Source: Auanema rhodensis
Taxonomy: Eukaryota; Nematoda; Chromadorea; Rhabditida; Rhabditidae
Length of the DNA stretch: 64,000 nt
Direction of reading: 5' to 3'
Assembly (NCBI GenBank): GCA_964057225.1
Contig: OZ059894.1
Span: 12,100,131 to 12,164,130 of the forward strand
Shown: one piece after another, positions 57,966-64,000 of the stretch
Layout of the letters: each line of letters begins with the position of its first letter
Numbering within the stretch: position 1 is the first letter of the stretch
Notes under the pieces: generated by a model
What the model was told of the DNA's origin: nothing
Seen by the model: only the letters and a program-made list of their open reading frames with translations
The model's database searches: none
Program-made: the position numbers and the translations under genes

Positions 57966-59142
57966 ACAGTAAAAAGTCCAATCAAGAGAGAAATTTTTTC
58001 AACACATAGTTGTTTTTTTTTTAAATATCATTGTTTTTCCTCATAACTCGGTTTAAACTCGTTCTAACCCGTTGAAATACGTCTAGAAAGTCTTTATAAC
58101 ATGCATATGTATGATAGAACTTCATATTTATTGTAATAGAAAATTTTATTTTCAGACGTCTTGGTTAACAATGATATGTTTTACCCCCTTATAATTTTTA
58201 TCATAATGTTCCTTATACGGAACGCTCAATGAAACTTGCTTCCAGAAAAATTTCTTTCTATTTTTTCTTCATATGTACGTAGATACTATAGAGAACTATG
58301 ATAGAAAACTTTAACATTCACGAAATCATCATTTCTCATTACGCTACGGAGGTTTAAAAAGCTGTGTTTTACCTTATAATAGACCGGAAAACCCTTGTGT
58401 TAAAACTGGACCGTTTTTACACATATAAAAATGTCCCGTATTCGGGACCCTAATGTAACTTTTGATTCCCTATATTTTTTTTCATGAAATTTACAATCTA
58501 CTGTAGAAAGAAGAATTATTTTTATAAAAACTGTAAATTTTTGAAAAATGAAAACAAAACGAAAACAAAAACAACTTTTTTTTGAACATTTTCTCACACA
58601 AGGGTCCCCCCTTACCTACTTTTTTTCTCATTACTCGTTTCAACCTCATCCGATCACTCTGCAAACATGTTTAATCGTTCTAACTTGTTGAAATACGTCT
58701 TAAAAGTCTAAACAACATGCATATGCATAATAGAAACCACCCGAATAGGCCCCCACGCACTAAACGAGATATATACATTACCAGTATAGTAATAGAACAC
58801 ATATTGAAGATTAATTCGATAAGAACAATTTATTGACGTAGAGAATGTTTGTTCCGAAAAACTACAATATTAAACTATAAAAGTAACAAAAGCGTAGAGG
58901 CAGCAAAGACATGAATAAACATAAATGTAAATACAGAATTACCAGGTAGTACATAAGTATGACAAAAAATTATAAGAAAGCCATGAAAATAGAAGGTTTG
59001 TGAACAAATGAGAGGTACATCTTTGATCGTATAGTCATTTCTAAACCGTTCGTATGCTGCAGCATCGTCATAAGCGTCACTCAAGTTGAATTTCCATGTG
59101 TACTACACGATTTTCATTCTTATTGTTACATTCTTTCCCTGA

Positions 59143-59331
59143 GGGAATGGGCCGTTCCCGCCAGCAGTGCAAGAGCGGGTCGACCCGTGAGGTGGAGCTA
59201 GCAAGCCAGCATCTACCTCAAGTCTCAAAAATCGGTTAACCTTATTGTGAACCAATGGAACACATATCGAAGGTTAATTCGATAAGAACGATTACTACAC
59301 TTTGATCTTAGCCAAAAGGCCGAGAAGCGAT
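59143..59331 (-). ncRNA. U2 snRNA (unit 20)
   Basis: Uninterrupted copy. Confidence 0.95.
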
Positions 59332-59773
59332 ACAGCATAGCCATGAGTATCAAAGACATCAAGCAAATGTATCGTACTTGTTACGAGTGCACTCTCTCAT
59401 TTGAATATAAAAGTGTGGTTTGACAATCTTGACTGTACAGGTCATAAATGGCTCATATAAACTGTGGATTTACTCAACTTTTGGACTTATTTTTTTCTTA
59501 TTCGAAGCGCTGCACTTTTTTCTATTCTTTTTATTCAAATACTTGTATATAGTTTTATATGTACGGTTGCAAAGTTTCCGAATATTTTATATATTTTTAT
59601 ACAATAATTAGGAGAAGGTTAATACAATGAAATCTCCCAACTTTACAGTGTTTGTATTGCTTACAGTATCTAGAACAACCACTCTTGTAATATTAGAGCA
59701 CATATCAATCAACAACTTTTTCTAGTTATCAAAGCTTTTTTATTTCTTCAAGATATTTCAAATAAAATATAAA

Positions 59774-59892
59774 AGCTTACGACACCCGGGATTCCCAAGC
59801 CGTCTCCGATCCAAGTACTAACCGGGCCCAACGTTGCTTGACTTGCCAGATCGGACGGGATGGCGTACTTTCAACGTGGTATGGTCGTAAGC
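59774..59892 (-). rRNA. 5S rRNA (5S-a, unit 21)
   Basis: Starts at 59892; reference core. Confidence 0.96.
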
Positions 59893-60133
59893 AATGTTAT
59901 ATTCTTCATTATCAGTTATATCACTCTAAATCTTGTTGTTAATAGTTAGGACCACAAAGAAAACAACAGGAACAGTAACAAATGAAATGCCCAAACTTTA
60001 CAGTGTTCGAGTTATTTACAGTATCTAAGACTACCTCTGTCGTGTTATTAGAGCAAACATTCGATTAACAACAACTTTTTTTTAGTTATCAAAGCTTTTT
60101 TATTTCTTCAAAAAATTTCAAATAAAATATAAA

Positions 60134-60252
60134 AGCTTACGACACCCGGGATTCCCAAGCCGTCTCCGATCCAAGTACTAACCGGGCCCAACGTTGCTTG
60201 ACTTGCCAGATCGGACGGGATGGCGTACTTTCAACGTGGTATGGTCGTAAGC
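60134..60252 (-). rRNA. 5S rRNA (5S-b, unit 21)
   Basis: Starts at 60252; reference core, b-type flanks. Confidence 0.96.
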
Positions 60253-60394
60253 AATGTCATATTCTTCATTATCAGTTATATCACTCTAAATCTTGTTGTT
60301 AATAGATACGACCACAAAGAAAACAACAGGAACAGTAACAATAACAAAAAAAATTTTTTTTTCACCTATGTGTCTAAAGGTTAGCCATGTATCC

Positions 60395-60440
<46 letters not shown>

Positions 60441-61617
60441 ACAGTAAAAAGTCCAATCAAGAGAGAAATTTTTTCAACACATAGTTGTTTTTTTTTTAAA
60501 TATCATTGTTTTTCCTCATAACTCGGTTTAAACTCGTTCTAACCCGTTGAAATACGTCTAGAAAGTCTTTATAACATGCATATGTATGATAGAACTTCAT
60601 ATTTATTGTAATAGAAAATTTTATTTTCAGACGTCTTGGTTAACAATGATATGTTTTACCCCCTTATAATTTTTATCATAATGTTCCTTATACGGAACGC
60701 TCAATGAAACTTGCTTCCAGAAAAATTTCTTTCTATTTTTTCTTCATATGTACGTAGATACTATAGAGAACTATGATAGAAAACTTTAACATTCACGAAA
60801 TCATCATTTCTCATTACGCTACGGAGGTTTAAAAAGCTGTGTTTTACCTTATAATAGACCGGAAAACCCTTGTGTTAAAACTGGACCGTTTTTACACATA
60901 TAAAAATGTCCCGTATTCGGGACCCTAATGTAACTTTTGATTCCCTATATTTTTTTTCATGAAATTTACAATCTACTGTAGAAAGAAGAATTATTTTTAT
61001 AAAAACTGTAAATTTTTGAAAAATGAAAACAAAACGAAAACAAAAACAACTTTTTTTTGAACATTTTCTCACACAAGGGTCCCCCCTTACCTACTTTTTT
61101 TCTCATTACTCGTTTCAACCTCATCCGATCACTCTGCAAACATGTTTAATCGTTCTAACTTGTTGAAATACGTCTTAAAAGTCTAAACAACATGCATATG
61201 CATAATAGAAACCACCCGAATAGGCCCCCACGCACTAAACGAGATATATACATTACCAGTATAGTAATAGAACACATATTGAAGATTAATTCGATAAGAA
61301 CAATTTATTGACGTAGAGAATGTTTGTTCCGAAAAACTACAATATTAAACTATAAAAGTAACAAAAGCGTAGAGGCAGCAAAGACATGAATAAACATAAA
61401 TGTAAATACAGAATTACCAGGTAGTACATAAGTATGACAAAAAATTATAAGAAAGCCATGAAAATAGAAGGTTTGTGAACAAATGAGAGGTACATCTTTG
61501 ATCGTATAGTCATTTCTAAACCGTTCGTATGCTGCAGCATCGTCATAAGCGTCACTCAAGTTGAATTTCCATGTGTACTACACGATTTTCATTCTTATTG
61601 TTACATTCTTTCCCTGA

Positions 61618-61806
61618 GGGAATGGGCCGTTCCCGCCAGCAGTGCAAGAGCGGGTCGACCCGTGAGGTGGAGCTAGCAAGCCAGCATCTACCTCAAGTCT
61701 CAAAAATCGGTTAACCTTATTGTGAACCAATGGAACACATATCGAAGGTTAATTCGATAAGAACGATTACTACACTTTGATCTTAGCCAAAAGGCCGAGA
61801 AGCGAT
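61618..61806 (-). ncRNA. U2 snRNA (unit 21)
   Basis: Uninterrupted copy; the last U2 gene in the window. Confidence 0.95.
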
Positions 61807-62248
61807 ACAGCATAGCCATGAGTATCAAAGACATCAAGCAAATGTATCGTACTTGTTACGAGTGCACTCTCTCATTTGAATATAAAAGTGTGGTTTGACA
61901 ATCTTGACTGTACAGGTCATAAATGGCTCATATAAACTGTGGATTTACTCAACTTTTGGACTTATTTTTTTCTTATTCGAAGCGCTGCACTTTTTTCTAT
62001 TCTTTTTATTCAAATACTTGTATATAGTTTTATATGTACGGTTGCAAAGTTTCCGAATATTTTATATATTTTTATACAATAATTAGGAGAAGGTTAATAC
62101 AATGAAATCTCCCAACTTTACAGTGTTTGTATTGCTTACAGTATCTAGAACAACCACTCTTGTAATATTAGAGCACATATCAATCAACAACTTTTTCTAG
62201 TTATCAAAGCTTTTTTATTTCTTCAAGATATTTCAAATAAAATATAAA

Positions 62249-62367
62249 AGCTTACGACACCCGGGATTCCCAAGCCGTCTCCGATCCAAGTACTAACCGG
62301 GCCCAACGTTGCTTGACTTGCCAGATCGGACGGGATGGCGTACTTTCAACGTGGTATGGTCGTAAGC
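62249..62367 (-). rRNA. 5S rRNA (5S-a, unit 22)
   Basis: Starts at 62367; reference core. Confidence 0.96.
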
Positions 62368-62608
62368 AATGTTATATTCTTCATTATCAGTTATATCACT
62401 CTAAATCTTGTTGTTAATAGTTAGGACCACAAAGAAAACAACAGGAACAGTAACAAATGAAATGCCCAAACTTTACAGTGTTCGAGTTATTTACAGTATC
62501 TAAGACTACCTCTGTCGTGTTATTAGAGCAAACATTCGATTAACAACAACTTTTTTTTAGTTATCAAAGCTTTTTTATTTCTTCAAAAAATTTCAAATAA
62601 AATATAAA

Positions 62609-62727
62609 AGCTTACGACACCCGGGATTCCCAAGCCGTCTCCGATCCAAGTACTAACCGGGCCCAACGTTGCTTGACTTGCCAGATCGGACGGGATGGCG
62701 TACTTTCAACGTGGTATGGTCGTAAGC
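62609..62727 (-). rRNA. 5S rRNA (5S-b, unit 22)
   Basis: Starts at 62727; reference core, b-type flanks. Confidence 0.96.
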
Positions 62728-62869
62728 AATGTCATATTCTTCATTATCAGTTATATCACTCTAAATCTTGTTGTTAATAGATACGACCACAAAGAAAACA
62801 ACAGGAACAGTAACAATAACAAAAAAAATTTTTTTTTCACCTATGTGTCTAAAGGTTAGCCATGTATCC

Positions 62870-62917
<48 letters not shown>

Positions 62918-64000
62918 ACAGTAAAAAGTCCAATCAAGAGAGAAATTTTTTCAACACATAGTTGTTTTTTTTTTAAATATCATTGTTTTTCCTCATAACT
63001 CGGTTTAAACTCGTTCTAACCCGTTGAAATACGTCTAGAAAGTCTTTATAACATGCATATGTATGATAGAACTTCATATTTATTGTAATAGAAAATTTTA
63101 TTTTCAGACGTCTTGGTTAACAATGATATGTTTTACCCCCTTATAATTTTTATCATAATGTTCCTTATACGGAACGCTCAATGAAACTTGCTTCCAGAAA
63201 AATTTCTTTCTATTTTTTCTTCATATGTACGTAGATACTATAGAGAACTATGATAGAAAACTTTAACATTCACGAAATCATCATTTCTCATTACGCTACG
63301 GAGGTTTAAAAAGCTGTGTTTTACCTTATAATAGACCGGAAAACCCTTGTGTTAAAACTGGACCGTTTTTACACATATAAAAATGTCCCGTATTCGGGAC
63401 CCTAATGTAACTTTTGATTCCCTATATTTTTTTTCATGAAATTTACAATCTACTGTAGAAAGAAGAATTATTTTTATAAAAACTGTAAATTTTTGAAAAA
63501 TGAAAACAAAACGAAAACAAAAACAACTTTTTTTTGAACATTTTCTCACACAAGGGTCCCCCCTTACCTACTTTTTTTCTCATTACTCGTTTCAACCTCA
63601 TCCGATCACTCTGCAAACATGTTTAATCGTTCTAACTTGTTGAAATACGTCTTAAAAGTCTAAACAACATGCATATGCATAATAGAAACCACCCGAATAG
63701 GCCCCCACGCACTAAACGAGATATATACATTACCAGTATAGTAATAGAACACATATTGAAGATTAATTCGATAAGAACAATTTATTGACGTAGAGAATGT
63801 TTGTTCCGAAAAACTACAATATTAAACTATAAAAGTAACAAAAGCGTAGAGGCAGCAAAGACATGAATAAACATAAATGTAAATACAGAATTACCAGGTA
63901 GTACATAAGTATGACAAAAAATTATAAGAAAGCCATGAAAATAGAAGGTTTGTGAACAAATGAGAGGTACATCTTTGATCGTATAGTCATTTCTAAACCG

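Larger units (their letters stand above)
56843..59331 (-). repeat. Array unit 20 (2489 bp, standard)
   Basis: Two 5S genes, the longest AT tract in the window, (AT)27 at 57910..57963, intact U2. Confidence 0.95.
59332..61806 (-). repeat. Array unit 21 (2475 bp, standard)
   Basis: Two 5S genes, (AT)20 at 60399..60438, intact U2. Confidence 0.95.
1..64000 (-). repeat. Tandem 5S rRNA - U2 snRNA gene array, unit about 2.48 kb
   Basis: The whole window is one head-to-tail array with every RNA gene on the minus strand. U2 start positions (+1) fall at 323, 3585, 6056, 8171, 10648, 13131, 19538, 22017, 24490, 30755, 33234, 35709, 38180, 44443, 46928, 49405, 51887, 54364, 56842, 59331 and 61806. Spacings are 2471-2489 bp except where a retroelement is inserted, one 5S gene is missing (2115 bp), or a deletion joins two units. 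The only differences I saw between units are AT-repeat number, a few single-base changes and rare single-base indels. Such uniformity is the usual product of concerted evolution by unequal exchange or gene conversion. No host protein-coding gene was recognised. Confidence 0.97.
61807..64000 (-). repeat. Array unit 22 (partial, cut by window end)
   Basis: Two 5S genes, (AT)21 at 62874..62915, spacer and relic (U2 segment at 63742..63782). The window stops about 95 bp short of the expected next U2 3' end. Confidence 0.95.

Noticed and set aside
1-64000. CRISPR array or satellite DNA
   Set aside because: The repeats are kilobase units made of functional 5S and U2 genes, not short repeats with unique spacers, and not a simple satellite.

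Overview
The window is almost entirely a tandem array that links two non-coding RNA genes, all on the minus strand: 5S rRNA (Pol III) and U2 snRNA (Pol II). The basic unit is about 2.48 kb. Measured from one U2 start to the next, a standard unit holds the U2 upstream region, 5S-a, 5S-b (exactly 360 bp further on), an (AT)n microsatellite, about 1.2 kb of AT-rich spacer made of old sub-repeats and a retroelement relic, and then a 189-nt U2 gene. The window holds about 22 units, with 41 5S genes and 17 uninterrupted U2 genes. Five more U2 loci are split by retrotransposons or cut by the window edge. The 5S core (for example GCCATCCCGTCCGATCTGGC near its 5' third) is of nematode type as far as I remember it, so the organism is most likely a nematode. 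No host protein-coding gene is visible. I could not find an SL1 spliced-leader gene, which is the usual 5S partner in Caenorhabditis and filarial worms.

Five insertions sit in U2 genes, all in U2 sense orientation and at one site to within a base. The site is inside the branch-site recognition sequence, GTAG|TA (U2 nt 37/38). Units 10 and 14 each carry a full-length 3,727-bp non-LTR retrotransposon with one intact 1,092-codon ORF (N-terminal zinc fingers, reverse transcriptase with YADD, CCHC knuckle, restriction-like endonuclease). Both are flanked by a 59-bp target-site duplication (TSD). Between 15576 and 18265 lies a third copy. It has lost its 5' third together with the neighbouring U2 5' end, both 5S genes and the microsatellite. 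Unit 1, and the unit cut by the window start, carry a different 742-bp non-autonomous element at the same nick site but with a 41-bp duplication.

The spacer of every unit also contains a decayed 41-bp U2 segment, flanked by the 5' and 3' end sequences of the 742-bp family. U2-targeting elements have therefore invaded this array repeatedly, and one old insertion has been fixed into the standard unit.

The layout is: 1-323, end of a U2 gene interrupted by the short element; 324-3585, unit 1 with the short element; 3586-13131, units 2-5 (unit 3 has only one 5S gene); 13132-19538, unit 6, the truncated element and remnant unit 7; 19539-24490, units 8-9; 24491-30755, unit 10 with a full-length element; 30756-38180, units 11-13; 38181-44443, unit 14 with a full-length element; 44444-61806, units 15-21; 61807-64000, part of unit 22. 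Apart from insertions and the single-5S unit, unit length changes almost only with the (AT)n tract (18-27 repeats), so the array is strongly homogenised. The retrotransposon most resembles the RLE-type U2-specific lineage known as Utopia. I base that on target and domain order only, not on a phylogeny.
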